Notes: generated by a model from the sequence alone, not told the origin. Counted from the stretch's first letter, positions 38,822 through 49,266 are shown. The stretch is DNA of 64,000 nt from an unidentified eubacterium SCB49 (GCA_000170815.1 ABCO01000001.1:372001-436000), one strand, 5' to 3'. Program-made: numbers and translations.

Positions 38822-38842
38822 TCATATAAAACCAATATTGTA

Positions 38843-39295
38843 ATGGGTTTACATAAAATAATTAAAATCATAGGGTTGCTTCTCTCTGTTGCAAGTGTTG
38901 TCTTTTTTGTGATGATACTTAATACAACAGATCAAGTAATCGCAGACAGCTTTGCTATGGGTGAAGATGTAGCTAGTGTGAACTGGGCGCTATACGCTTC
39001 ATACATCATGCTTGCTTTAATATGTGCGTTTGTGCTATTATTTGTAATAAAAGGAATCTTTTCAGGAGATGTTAAAAAGACATTGTTTTCAGTAGGAGGT
39101 TTCTTATTAATAGGAGCAGTGTCTTATGCATTAGCTTCTAATAGTCTAGAGGGTTTACCTCTAAACGATGGTGAGTTAATTACACCTAGTGCTTCAAAAT
39201 GGGTTGGAGCAGGAATTATAACTTTTTATATACTAGCTGCTGTTGCGATACTAGCAATGATATTTAGTGGAGTTAAAAAGTTAGCAAACAAATAA
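38843..39295 (+). CDS. Membrane protein embedded in the exb operon, unknown function
   Basis: Four hydrophobic segments; 21 nt after exbB, 3 nt before exbD. Confidence 0.7.
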   Translation: MGLHKIIKIIGLLLSVASVVFFVMILNTTDQVIADSFAMGEDVASVNWALYASYIMLALICAFVLLFVIKGIFSGDVKKTLFSVGGFLLIGAVSYALASNSLEGLPLNDGELITPSASKWVGAGIITFYILAAVAILAMIFSGVKKLANK

Positions 39296-39298
39296 TAT

Positions 39299-39925
39299 AT
39301 GGCTAGAAGATCCACACCAGAAGTAAATGCGGGATCGATGGCAGATATTGCCTTCCTTTTATTAATCTTTTTCTTGGTTACTACAACTATCGAGAAAGAT
39401 AAAGGAATAGCACGTCAATTGCCACCTATAGAGCCGCCGACAGAAACACCTCCTATTATTAAGCAGAAAAACTTATTTATAGTTAATGTGAATAAGGAAG
39501 ATCAACTTTTAGTTGAGGATGAATTGATGGAAGTTAAAAATCTTCGTCAAGCAGCTATAGATTTTCTAGATAATGGAGGAGCTAATTCAGGAAGTCCTGA
39601 ATATTGTAGCTATTGTAAAGGAAAAAGAGATCCAGCTTCTTCAGATAATCCTGAAAAAGCCGTTATTTCTGTACAGAATGATAGACTTACTAGTTATGAA
39701 ATGTACATCACTGTACAAAATGAACTAGTTGCTGCCTATAACTTTTTAAGAAATAGAGAGTCAGAACGTAAGTTTGGCTGGACGTTTACTGATATCAAGG
39801 CAGATATTGATACTGGGGAAATTGATCCACAGGAAGCAGAAAAGTATAAGCCTAAAATGGAGGAAATACAAAAAATGTATCCTTTAAAGTTATCTGAAGC
39901 AGAACCTAAAAAATCAGGTTCATAA
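39299..39925 (+). CDS. exbD: ExbD/TolR-family biopolymer transport protein (with periplasmic CxxC insert)
   Basis: PEVNAGSMADIAFLLLIFFLVTTTIEKDKG; insert PEYCSYCKGKRDPASSDNP. Confidence 0.92.
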   Translation: MARRSTPEVNAGSMADIAFLLLIFFLVTTTIEKDKGIARQLPPIEPPTETPPIIKQKNLFIVNVNKEDQLLVEDELMEVKNLRQAAIDFLDNGGANSGSPEYCSYCKGKRDPASSDNPEKAVISVQNDRLTSYEMYITVQNELVAAYNFLRNRESERKFGWTFTDIKADIDTGEIDPQEAEKYKPKMEEIQKMYPLKLSEAEPKKSGS

Positions 39926-39935
39926 AATTTTAACT

Positions 39936-40409
39936 ATGTCAAAATTTAAAAAGAAAAAAGGAGGAGAATTACCTGCGGTAAATACAGCATCTTTACCAGA
40001 TATTGTATTTATGTTATTATTCTTCTTTATGGTTGTAACAGTACTTAGAGAAACTGATCTCTTGGTAAAGAATGAACTTCCTAAAGCAGATCAGATAGAA
40101 AAACTTCAAAAAGATAGAGCTGTATTTGTTTACGCTGGAAAACCAAGTGATCGTTATGTTTCACAATATGGTAGTGAAGGTAAAATCCAAATTGGAGACA
40201 AATACACTGATGTTAAAAATTTGAAGCCTGTTCTAGCTGAGCTTAGAGCTAAGTTATCTCCTATACTTCAAGATAAAGTGATGGTTGCTCTTAAGGTTGA
40301 TAAAGAGACAAATACTGGGATTGTAACAGATGTAAAGCAAACGCTACGTGAGTTGAATATGCTTAAAATAATCTATATTACTGCGCCAGGTAATGAAATA
40401 GAGAATTAA
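39936..40409 (+). CDS. Second ExbD/TolR-family protein
   Basis: LPAVNTASLPDIVFMLLFFFMVVTVLRETD. Confidence 0.92.
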   Translation: MSKFKKKKGGELPAVNTASLPDIVFMLLFFFMVVTVLRETDLLVKNELPKADQIEKLQKDRAVFVYAGKPSDRYVSQYGSEGKIQIGDKYTDVKNLKPVLAELRAKLSPILQDKVMVALKVDKETNTGIVTDVKQTLRELNMLKIIYITAPGNEIEN

Positions 40410-40428
40410 TTTCTCTTAATATTTTAAG

Positions 40429-40462
40429 AAAAACGCCTTGTTTCTACAAGGCGTTTTTTTTT
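40429..40462 (+). terminator. Intrinsic terminator of exb operon
   Basis: AAAACGCCTTG tttct CAAGGCGTTTTTTTTT (approximate). Confidence 0.85.
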
Positions 40463-40498
40463 GTTTTTATAGTTCTCAATTACTAGTATCTTTATAAC

Positions 40499-41194
40499 AT
40501 GTTTAGAATATTTGTCTTACTTATGTTGCTTTGTTCATTGTCTACTATCGCTCAAGATGTAGTTAATGATAGCATTTCTGTAGATAATCAATACAGAGAA
40601 GATCAATTTTATATTAATGTCACTTATAACATAGTAACAAATACACCGAGTAATTTTGAATTAAGGGGGCTATCTGGCGGTTTTGGATTTGGGTACATTA
40701 GAGATATCCCTGTTAATGCTAAACGTAACCTTGCTTTAGGTTTGGGTTTAGGTTTTTCTTTTAATCAGTATGGACAGAATTTGTTTATAGGTGAAAGCTC
40801 AAGTGAAGAAACAGTATTTAGTGTGTTAGATGATAACACCGATTATGATGTTAATAGATTTAGCACAGCTACTATAGAAGTGCCATTAGAATTAAGATGG
40901 AGGACTTCAACGGCAACAAAGTATAAGTTCTGGCGTATTTATACAGGAGTGCGTGTAGGATACACCTATTGGTATCATAGTACCTTTACTCAAGATGATA
41001 ATAAAGTTTCTCAATCTAATATTTCAGAGTTTGAACCTTTAAGGTTTACCCCGTTTTTTAGTTTTGGATTTAATAAGATTAACTTTTTTGCAAGTTATAC
41101 CGTAAGTCCCTTTTTTAAAGAGGCAAAAACAGACCTTGATGAAGCTGTAGGTTTTAATCCCGTAAATCTTGGTTTAATATTCTATATCCTATAA
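40499..41194 (+). CDS. PorT/SprT-like outer membrane beta-barrel protein (T9SS-associated family)
   Basis: Signal peptide, GGFGFGYIRDIPVNAKRNLALGLGLGFSFNQYG, beta-barrel pattern, position after exbD-exbD. Family call from memory. Confidence 0.6.
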   Translation: MFRIFVLLMLLCSLSTIAQDVVNDSISVDNQYREDQFYINVTYNIVTNTPSNFELRGLSGGFGFGYIRDIPVNAKRNLALGLGLGFSFNQYGQNLFIGESSSEETVFSVLDDNTDYDVNRFSTATIEVPLELRWRTSTATKYKFWRIYTGVRVGYTYWYHSTFTQDDNKVSQSNISEFEPLRFTPFFSFGFNKINFFASYTVSPFFKEAKTDLDEAVGFNPVNLGLIFYIL

Positions 41195-41794
41195 CCAATT
41201 AGTCACTAGCAATATTTGTGGGTATGCACCTATAACAAAACCTGTTATTAATTCTGGTACTGTGTGAGAGTTGGTGTGAAGCCTAGAACTGGCTACCCAT
41301 CCATTAGCAATAAAGGCTAGGGCAATCCATACTAATAGGTTTATTTCATAATGTATGCTGAGCATAATTATAAAAAAACTAAGGCCTGCAATGGCCATTT
41401 GGTGTAGGCTAACCTTGAATTTAAAAAATACTAAAAAAACAGCGGAAAGTGTTGTGAATAATACACCTAGAAAAAAATAGTATAGGGCTGTATTATCATA
41501 AGGATTAAATACATACTTCAATAGTAATAGCAAAAGTATACACTGTATCATTAAGGGGAGCTTACGTTCATTAACTTTCCTTAAATGTATGCTTGATACA
41601 ATACCAAAATTTTTTAATAGAAAAAATACTACTAATGGTATTGCTATGGTTATAATTGTTACAACCAATAGATGACTAAATATTAATTCTATTTGAAGAA
41701 AACGTGGTGTTACACTGTAATAAAAAAATACACCTAATAGCGGTATAAATAACGGATGAAAAATATAAGCACCAGCTTTTAAAAAACTACTCAT
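41189..41794 (-). CDS. Multi-TM protein with weak PAP2-like C-terminus
   Basis: Six hydrophobic segments; SSRLHTNSHTVPELITGFVIG resembles the PAP2 H-motif region. Confidence 0.5.
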   Translation of the reverse strand: MSSFLKAGAYIFHPLFIPLLGVFFYYSVTPRFLQIELIFSHLLVVTIITIAIPLVVFFLLKNFGIVSSIHLRKVNERKLPLMIQCILLLLLLKYVFNPYDNTALYYFFLGVLFTTLSAVFLVFFKFKVSLHQMAIAGLSFFIIMLSIHYEINLLVWIALAFIANGWVASSRLHTNSHTVPELITGFVIGAYPQILLVTNWL

Positions 41795-43254
41795 TATATT
41801 TCTTTTCTCAAACGAGCAACGGGAAGATCAAGTTGTTCTCTGTATTTTGCTATAGTACGTCGCGCAATTGGATATCCTTTTTCTTTAAGAATTTTTGCCA
41901 GCTTATCATCTGTAAGTGGTTTGCGTTTGTCTTCTTCAGCAACGGTAATTTCAAGTATTTTTTTAATTTCACGTGTAGATACTTCTTCACCTTGATCGTT
42001 TGTCATAGACTCGCTAAAGAACTCTTTAATAAGTTTTGTTCCATACGGTGTGTCTACATATTTACTATTTGCTACACGCGAAACTGTAGATACGTCCATG
42101 TTAATCTTATCTGCAATGTCTTTTAAGATCATTGGCTTTAAATTGCGCTCATCTCCTGTTAAGAAATACTCTTTTTGATGATGCATTATTGAGTTCATGG
42201 TAACAAAAAGCGTTTGTTGACGTTGTTGTATGGCTTCTATAAACCATTTTGCAGCATCTAGTTTTTGTTTTATAAATAGTACCGCATCTTTCTGTGACTT
42301 GGTCTTTTTATTTGTCTCTTTATAGCCTTTAAGCATATTACTGTATTCTCGTGATACATGTAATTCTGGTGCATTTCGACCATTTAGGGTAAGGTCTAGC
42401 TCACCATCTACTATTCGAATTGAAAAATCTGGCACTACATGTTCCACCATCCTGTTGTTACCTACAACAGCACCACCAGGTTTTGGGTTTAAGCTCTCTA
42501 TTTCATGAATAGCATCACGAAGTTGGTCTTCGGTAATATCAAATTTTGAAAGTAGTTTTTTGTAATGCTTCTTAGAAAAATGTTCAAACGCATTATCAAT
42601 TATAGATACGGCGAGTGCTACATCAGCGTTTTGATCTTTACGTTCAAGTTGTATTAAAAGACATTCTTTTAAACTGCGTGCGCCTACTCCAGCTGGATCT
42701 AAGCCCTGCACTACTTTTAATACTTTTTCTACTTTTTCTTCAGATGTATATATGTTTTGGGTAAAAGCAAGATCATCTACAATGTCTTGTAGCTCTCTTC
42801 TTATATATCCTGCTTCATCGACACTTCCAACTAAAAATTGTGCAATTTGTTCTTCATCATCATCTAGTCTATATGTGTTTAATTGAGATAAAAGAAATTG
42901 GTTGAAAGATGTTCCTGCGGCATAAGGCATTCTTGTGTCATCATCATCTGCGCTATAGTTGTTTGCTGATAATTTATAGCTAGGCACCTCATCATCACTT
43001 AGATAATCATCAACGTTGATTTCGGTCTCTATAGATTCAGTACCATCATCAAAGTCTTCTTCATAATTATCGTCAATGTCTTCATCAAACTTTTCAGCCT
43101 CTTCTTTCCCGCCTTCTAGGGCTGGATTTTCGTTCATCTCTTGCGAAATACGTTGCTCAAAAGCTTGTGTAGGCAGTTGTATCAGTTTCATTAACTGTAT
43201 CTGCTGCGGTGATAGCTTTTGTGATAATTTAAAATTTAGTTGTTGTTTGAGCAT
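41794..43254 (-). CDS. rpoN: RNA polymerase sigma-54 factor
   Basis: N-terminal Q/L-rich LSPQQIQLMKLIQLPTQAFEQRI; RpoN box ARRTIAKYREQL. Confidence 0.96.
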   Translation of the reverse strand: MLKQQLNFKLSQKLSPQQIQLMKLIQLPTQAFEQRISQEMNENPALEGGKEEAEKFDEDIDDNYEEDFDDGTESIETEINVDDYLSDDEVPSYKLSANNYSADDDDTRMPYAAGTSFNQFLLSQLNTYRLDDDEEQIAQFLVGSVDEAGYIRRELQDIVDDLAFTQNIYTSEEKVEKVLKVVQGLDPAGVGARSLKECLLIQLERKDQNADVALAVSIIDNAFEHFSKKHYKKLLSKFDITEDQLRDAIHEIESLNPKPGGAVVGNNRMVEHVVPDFSIRIVDGELDLTLNGRNAPELHVSREYSNMLKGYKETNKKTKSQKDAVLFIKQKLDAAKWFIEAIQQRQQTLFVTMNSIMHHQKEYFLTGDERNLKPMILKDIADKINMDVSTVSRVANSKYVDTPYGTKLIKEFFSESMTNDQGEEVSTREIKKILEITVAEEDKRKPLTDDKLAKILKEKGYPIARRTIAKYREQLDLPVARLRKEI

Positions 43255-43282
43255 TGTTTTTCTTCTGAAATACTAAGGTAAA

Positions 43283-43320
43283 AAAAATCCAGCTATGACT
43301 TAAATTTTGTAGCTGGATTT
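43283..43320 (-). terminator. Intrinsic terminator of asnS
   Basis: AAATCCAGCTA / TAGCTGGATTT arms with T-run on the minus strand. Confidence 0.75.
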
Positions 43321-43354
43321 ATTAAAATATTATGTTTCAGTAATAACTATTATT

Positions 43355-44797
43355 TTAAAACTCTGCGTTTCCAGGAGTTCTAGGGTAAGGTATTACGTCT
43401 CTTATATTTGTCATACCAGTAACAAATTGTACAAGACGTTCAAACCCAAGACCAAAGCCACTATGTACGCAAGTTCCAAATTTTCTTAGATCAAGATACC
43501 AGTATAATTCTTCTTTAGGGATACCCATCTTCTCCATTTTTTCTAGTAAGACATCATAGCGTTCTTCACGTTGTGAACCTCCTACAATCTCACCAATACC
43601 TGGGAATAAAACATCCATTGCTCTTACAGTCTTACCGTCGTCATTAAGACGCATGTAAAACGATTTTATGTCTGCTGGGTAATCAAATAAGATTACGGGG
43701 CATTTAAAATGTTTTTCTACTAAAAAGCGTTCGTGTTCACTTTGTAAATCTGCACCCCATTCATTAATTAGGTATTTAAATTTTTTCTTTTTATTAGGCT
43801 TGCAGTTTCTTAATATTTCAATTGCTTCTGTATAGCTTACACGCTTAAAGTTGTTTTCTCCAATAAAGCTTAACTTTTCGCGTAGTGCCATCTCACTGCG
43901 TTCTGCCTGTGGCTTGCTTTTTTCTTCGTCTAACAATCGTTTTTCTAAAAAGGCAAGGTCGTCTTGGCAATTGTCTAGAGCATACTTTACAACATACTTG
44001 ATAAAGTCTTCTGCAAGATCCATATTACCATCTAGGTCGCAAAAAGCAATCTCTGGTTCAATCATCCAGAATTCTGCTAGGTGACGTGATGTATTACTGT
44101 TTTCTGCTCTAAAAGTAGGTCCAAAAGTGTATACTTTACCTAATCCCATGGCATAAGTTTCTGCCTCTAGCTGTCCACTTACGGTTAAGTTTGTTTCTTT
44201 TTCGAAAAAATCTTCTTTAAAATTCACATTTCCATCATCATCAAGAGGCGCATTTTTTGCAGGTAAAGATGTTACTCTAAACATTTCTCCAGCTCCTTCT
44301 GCATCACTACCCGTAATAATTGGGGCATTCATATAGTAAAAACCGTTTTCTTGAAAGTATTGGTGCACTGCAAAAGAAAGTTTAGATCGCAAACGCATAA
44401 CAGCACCAAAAGTATTGGTACGCACTCTTAGGTGTGCTTGTTCACGTAGTTTTTCTAGTGTATGGCGTTTTGGTGATAGTATTGTTAGTTTAACGTCTTC
44501 AGGATCTGCTTTACCTAATACAGCCACTTTAGTCACTTGTATTTCTACTGTTTGACCAGCACCTTGACTCTCTACGAGTGGCCCAGATACTTCTATGGCA
44601 GCTCCTGTAGTGATGTTTTTTAATGTTTCTTCTTCAAAATTCTCAAAATCGACAACGCATTGTAAATTGTTGATGGTAGATCCGTCGTTAATTGCAATAA
44701 AGCGGTTGCTTCTAAAAGAGCGTACCCAACCTTTTACAGTTATTTCGTGTAAGCTAGGTTCAGATTGTAAAACGGTACTAATATCGGTGTGTTTCAT
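43355..44797 (-). CDS. asnS: Asparaginyl-tRNA synthetase
   Basis: VKGWVRSFRSNRFIAINDGS; class II motifs, CVHSGFGLGFERLVQFVTGM. Confidence 0.97.
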   Translation of the reverse strand: MKHTDISTVLQSEPSLHEITVKGWVRSFRSNRFIAINDGSTINNLQCVVDFENFEEETLKNITTGAAIEVSGPLVESQGAGQTVEIQVTKVAVLGKADPEDVKLTILSPKRHTLEKLREQAHLRVRTNTFGAVMRLRSKLSFAVHQYFQENGFYYMNAPIITGSDAEGAGEMFRVTSLPAKNAPLDDDGNVNFKEDFFEKETNLTVSGQLEAETYAMGLGKVYTFGPTFRAENSNTSRHLAEFWMIEPEIAFCDLDGNMDLAEDFIKYVVKYALDNCQDDLAFLEKRLLDEEKSKPQAERSEMALREKLSFIGENNFKRVSYTEAIEILRNCKPNKKKKFKYLINEWGADLQSEHERFLVEKHFKCPVILFDYPADIKSFYMRLNDDGKTVRAMDVLFPGIGEIVGGSQREERYDVLLEKMEKMGIPKEELYWYLDLRKFGTCVHSGFGLGFERLVQFVTGMTNIRDVIPYPRTPGNAEF

Positions 44798-44816
44798 GGT
44801 CTTAATTTAAAGAAAG

Positions 44817-44824
44817 CAAAGATA
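44817..44824 (-). promoter_or_regulatory. -7 element for asnS
   Basis: TATCTTTG on minus strand (TAnnTTTG), ~20 nt upstream of ATG. Confidence 0.5.
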
Positions 44825-44882
44825 TTTTTTTAATTGATAAATATAAATTTGCTCTTGTTTTTTTCTGAAATATGCTGTGTTT

Positions 44883-47291
44883 TTATTTCTTATATTCCTT
44901 TTTTTCTTCTTCATTGTCTTCACTTGGAAGAATCTGTAGTGCAGGTTTTTTCAGAGTGTTTTTGTTAGCTATGTTTTTTTCTAAAGAAAGTAGAAGAGAA
45001 GGTAGTAATAAAAGATTTGAAAGCATTGCAAAAACTAGGGTTACAGAGACTAAACCTCCTAAGGCAACGGTACCTCCAAAACTTGAAATCATAAATGTGC
45101 TAAAACCAAAAAACAAAACAATAGAGGTGTAAAACATACTTACGCCTGTTTCTCGTAAAGCAGCATAAACAGATTTTTTAACTTTCCAGTTGTTTGCAAT
45201 AAGTTCTTGTCTATACTTGGCAAGAAAGTGTATTGTGTCATCTACAGAAATACCAAAGGCAATACTGAAAACTAATATCGTTGAAGGTTTTATAGGAACA
45301 CCTAAAAAGCCCATTAATCCCGCTGTTACCAATAAAGGAAGTAAGTTAGGTATTAATGAAACCAAAATCATTCGGCCGCTTCTAAACATCCAAGCCATAA
45401 ATATGGCAATTAAAAAGATGGCTAATGATAGTGATAAAATCAAGTTGTTTACCAAATACTTTGTTCCTTTCTGAAAAGAAAATGCTTTACCAGTTAATGA
45501 TACTGAGTATCGTTCTTCTGGAAAAATTTTGTTTATTTCTGTTAAAAGGTCTTCTTCTATACGGTCAAAACGATCTGTAGGCGTATCTTTTAAAAATGTA
45601 GTTACACGTGCATATTGTCCTGTACTGTCTACATAACTAGATAGTAGATTTGTGTTGTCTGCACTACTCTTAGCGTATGATAATAAGAAAGTACGTTCTT
45701 GACTATTAGGTAATAGGTAATAATCTGGATTGTTATTATAATAGGCTTGTTTAGAATACTTGACTAGCTCATTAACAGAGAGTGGTTTAGATAATTCTGG
45801 CACCTCTTTTATGTAGTCTTGTAATTGTTCAATTCTTTTTAGAGTTGCTAGTTTCATGACACCTTTAGGTCTCTTGGTGTCTATAAAAATTTCAAGAGGC
45901 ATAATACCATCAAACTCTTCTTCAAAAAACTTAATGTCTTTATAAAAGCCTGTATTTTGCGGCATATCATCAATTAAGCTTCCAGAAATTTTAATGTTGT
46001 AAATTCCAACAATGCTTCCGCAGAGCAAAATGATAGCGATAATGTATATGGCAATTCTTTTATTTCGCACCATTTTTTCCATCCAGTCTACAAATCCATT
46101 AATCCACCTTTTGTTTAGGTGTTTTAAGTGCTTGTCTTTAGGGATAGACATATAGCTATAGATAATGGGTATGATTAAAAGCGAGAGTAAAAAGATCGCA
46201 ATTATATTGATAGAAGCTACAATACCAAACTCTTTTAACAACTTGCTATTTGTTAAGATAAATGTAGCAAAACCAGACGCAGTGGTCAGGTTTGTCATTA
46301 AGGTGGCGTTACCAACTTTGGTTATAACACGCTGTAAAGATTTGGCTTGATTACCGTGTAGTTTAATTTCTTGTTGGTATTTGTTTATTAAGAAAATACA
46401 ATTAGGAATACCAATCACAATAATAAGTGGTGGGATAAGTGCTGTTAAAACAGTGATTTCATATCTCAGAAGTCCTAAAATTCCAAAAGCCCAAGCAACT
46501 CCTACAAGCACTGTAATCATAGATATAAAAGTGGCTCTAAAAGATCTAAAGAAAAAGAAAAATATTAACGAGGTTACCAATAAAGCTGCGCCAATAAATA
46601 AGCCAATTTCATCTACAATGTTTTGAGAGTTTAATGTTCTAATGTAGGGCATTCCAGAAACATGTACGTTAATACCTGTTTCTTCTTCAAACTGTTCTAC
46701 ACGAGGGATAAGAATTTTGTCTACAAAATCTTTACGTTCTATTGTGTTTACAATTTCTTTGTTAAGATATATAGCGGTACGAACTGTTTGTTTGTCGGGG
46801 CTATAAACGAGTCCGTCGTAAAACGGAAGTCTATGTAAAAGACGGTTTTTATAAGTGTTTAAATTTTCGGAAGTAAGAACAGAGTCTTTGATAAAAGGCA
46901 CCATAGCAAAACTCGTAGTGTCTTTTCTTTTTTCTAAAGTCAATAGGTTACCAACAGATAAAATAGCATCTACTGCTTTTTCTTCTTGTAAGTCGTCACC
47001 TAGTGCTTTCCAAGCATTAAATACTTTAGGTGTAAATAAAGTACTGTCTTTAACCCCCATAACAATGAGGTTTCCTTCTTCACCAAAAGTGTCTAGAAAC
47101 TCATTATATGCTAGGTTTACTTCGTGTTCGTCTGGTAATAAATTAGCCTCGGTGTAGGTAAAGCGCATGTGTTTCCACTGCATCCCCATAAATACAGTTA
47201 TTGCGGCAATAACGATAAGAATAAGTGTTCTGTTTCTTAAAATAAAACGGGCGACTGCGCTCCAAAACCCTATAGTAAAAAGTCTGTTCAA
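44883..47291 (-). CDS. MMPL/RND-superfamily transporter (SSD-like)
   Basis: Two TM bundles with SIAFGISVDDTIHFLAKYRQEL and IPPLIIVIGIPNCIFLINKYQ. Confidence 0.9.
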   Translation of the reverse strand: MNRLFTIGFWSAVARFILRNRTLILIVIAAITVFMGMQWKHMRFTYTEANLLPDEHEVNLAYNEFLDTFGEEGNLIVMGVKDSTLFTPKVFNAWKALGDDLQEEKAVDAILSVGNLLTLEKRKDTTSFAMVPFIKDSVLTSENLNTYKNRLLHRLPFYDGLVYSPDKQTVRTAIYLNKEIVNTIERKDFVDKILIPRVEQFEEETGINVHVSGMPYIRTLNSQNIVDEIGLFIGAALLVTSLIFFFFFRSFRATFISMITVLVGVAWAFGILGLLRYEITVLTALIPPLIIVIGIPNCIFLINKYQQEIKLHGNQAKSLQRVITKVGNATLMTNLTTASGFATFILTNSKLLKEFGIVASINIIAIFLLSLLIIPIIYSYMSIPKDKHLKHLNKRWINGFVDWMEKMVRNKRIAIYIIAIILLCGSIVGIYNIKISGSLIDDMPQNTGFYKDIKFFEEEFDGIMPLEIFIDTKRPKGVMKLATLKRIEQLQDYIKEVPELSKPLSVNELVKYSKQAYYNNNPDYYLLPNSQERTFLLSYAKSSADNTNLLSSYVDSTGQYARVTTFLKDTPTDRFDRIEEDLLTEINKIFPEERYSVSLTGKAFSFQKGTKYLVNNLILSLSLAIFLIAIFMAWMFRSGRMILVSLIPNLLPLLVTAGLMGFLGVPIKPSTILVFSIAFGISVDDTIHFLAKYRQELIANNWKVKKSVYAALRETGVSMFYTSIVLFFGFSTFMISSFGGTVALGGLVSVTLVFAMLSNLLLLPSLLLSLEKNIANKNTLKKPALQILPSEDNEEEKKEYKK

Positions 47292-47354
47292 AAGATTGAT
47301 TTTGTGTGTGCAAAGGTACTATTTACCTTATAATTTAATGAAAGATTTTGAAGA

Positions 47355-48620
47355 TTAAAATTTTGCGTAAAAAGTAAATTTAAAAGCGATATTATCTTTT
47401 GTCGCAGGAAGATGGTAAGCACCATAACGATAAGCAAAACTCAAACCAAAGCCAAAAATGAGCTTGTTAAGCTCTAATCCGGCTTCATTGTAAATTTGGT
47501 CAAGTGTGTTAAAGTTAATGCCTTGATGCGCCTCTGGATTACTTAAGTCGCCAAGTGCGTGTCTAGTAATAAAGACTAATTCTGGTCTAAATGCTTCTGA
47601 AATCTCAAATCTTTTTAGGCTATGCCTTATTTGTAAACTAGCTAATTTGTCTGAAAAGAATTCACCAAAATACATGGTTTCAAAACTGCGTCTTCCCGCT
47701 ACAGAAAAACGACGTAGAATTTCTTGTTTGTTTGGGCTGTTTGGGTAAGCGTGATATAGATGGGTAAGCGGTACATCTCCAATGGCTAAATTACCTTCTA
47801 ATAAAAAATTGGTTGAAGAGAGCCCTGTACGCTTCACATAATAGTCTAGTTTTAGACCAAATTTTGTGTAATTAAAATCACTGTTTACAATATCACTTAT
47901 ACCTTTTGTGATTTGTGCACTTATTTTTGGGAATCCATCGTAATATTCAATTAGCCCGTCATTTGTGGTGAAAAATTTTGTTTTAGGGCTAATTCTAATA
48001 GAAGCAGTCGCTTCTGCTACTTCATAACTATCATAAGTGATGCCGTTATTTATAAATTTATAACGGATCAGTTGGTCTATCCTACTTCGACCAAAGCGTA
48101 TTTCTCCTGCAATCTTATCTGTGAGTTCTGTGATTATGTTTGTTTGCCAAGTACGAATGTTATAATACTGAGTGACATTAACTAAACGAGGTTCGAAAAC
48201 AGAATAAACCCTGTCATCTGTTAAAAATTTTGCAGCACCTATTTCATTAATATCATCACGATATTGAAGGGTAATCCATGTTTTACTTTCTGGGTCAATT
48301 CTATAACTTCCTCCAACACTATGCTTTATTTTTTTGTCTTTTGTACCGTAAGCGGCATAACCATTTATTCTAAATTTTTCAGATAATCGTTTATTGGTCA
48401 TTCCGCCAAGTCCAAGGCGTAAGCCTTCTTGATCATTATATTTAATAAGATATTTGAGGTCAAAATCAAAAAAACCAACAGGGTAAAATCCTGTGTTAAA
48501 AGGACTCACTTTTTTTACTGCTAAGGTAGCAGTAGTGTCTTGTTCTGTTTGTATTGCTGGTACTTGCGCAATGCCTAGCAATGGCAGCAAAAGGAGCAAA
48601 ATGAAAAGAATCCTGTTCAT
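47355..48620 (-). CDS. Outer membrane protein resembling the C-terminal barrel of DUF5686-type proteins
   Basis: Signal peptide, FNTGFYPVGFFDFDLKYLIKYNDQEGLRLGLGGMTNKRLSEKFRINGYAAYGTKDKKIKHSVG. Confidence 0.55.
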   Translation of the reverse strand: MNRILFILLLLLPLLGIAQVPAIQTEQDTTATLAVKKVSPFNTGFYPVGFFDFDLKYLIKYNDQEGLRLGLGGMTNKRLSEKFRINGYAAYGTKDKKIKHSVGGSYRIDPESKTWITLQYRDDINEIGAAKFLTDDRVYSVFEPRLVNVTQYYNIRTWQTNIITELTDKIAGEIRFGRSRIDQLIRYKFINNGITYDSYEVAEATASIRISPKTKFFTTNDGLIEYYDGFPKISAQITKGISDIVNSDFNYTKFGLKLDYYVKRTGLSSTNFLLEGNLAIGDVPLTHLYHAYPNSPNKQEILRRFSVAGRRSFETMYFGEFFSDKLASLQIRHSLKRFEISEAFRPELVFITRHALGDLSNPEAHQGINFNTLDQIYNEAGLELNKLIFGFGLSFAYRYGAYHLPATKDNIAFKFTFYAKF

Positions 48621-48663
48621 TAAAGTATTTGCGAATGTCTATTTAAAATCAAAGGTAAAAAGA

Positions 48664-48682
48664 AAGCGACCAATGGTCGCTT
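48664..48682 (-). terminator. Intrinsic terminator of frr
   Basis: AAGCGACCATTGGTCGCTT followed by TCTTTTT on minus strand. Confidence 0.7.
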
Positions 48683-48711
48683 AATTATATTATGTTTAAC
48701 GTATTGACAAA

Positions 48712-49266
48712 TTAAACAGTCATGATTTCTTTTTCTTTTACAGAAAATAACTCGTCTATTAGTGTAATGTGATTGTCTGTCATTTTTTGAACATCTGCCT
48801 CTAAATTGGCTTTGAGATCCTCACTTACATCAAGATTTTTAATCTCATTATTAGCATTTTTACGGTCATTTCTTACCCCTACTTTAGAGTCTTCAGCTTC
48901 AGCTTTTGCTTGTTTTGCAAGTTCGCGACGACGTTCTTCTGTTAAAGGTGGTACTGTAATGATTACAGACTCTCCATTGTTCATAGGATTAAATCCTAAG
49001 TTTGCAAGATGAATTCCTTTTTCAATTTCAGGAATAAGACCTTTTTCCCAAGGTGCAATGGTAATTGTCATACCATCAGGTGTGTTTACATTTGCTACTT
49101 GAGTTAATGGAGTTGGGCTACCATAATAGTTAACCATAACACTACCTACCATAGAAGGTGTTGCTTTTCCTGCTCTAATATTTACAAATTTCTTTTTTAG
49201 GTGTACAATAGTGTTGTCCATTGCTTCCTTAGTGCTATCTATAATAAAATTGATTTCATCTTCCAT
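48712..49266 (-). CDS. frr: Ribosome recycling factor
   Basis: MEDEINFIIDSTKEAMDNTIVHLKKKFVNIRAGKATPSM..TEERRRELAKQAKAEAEDSKVGVRNDRK. Start at internal ATG 49266. Confidence 0.97.
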   Translation of the reverse strand: MEDEINFIIDSTKEAMDNTIVHLKKKFVNIRAGKATPSMVGSVMVNYYGSPTPLTQVANVNTPDGMTITIAPWEKGLIPEIEKGIHLANLGFNPMNNGESVIITVPPLTEERRRELAKQAKAEAEDSKVGVRNDRKNANNEIKNLDVSEDLKANLEADVQKMTDNHITLIDELFSVKEKEIMTV

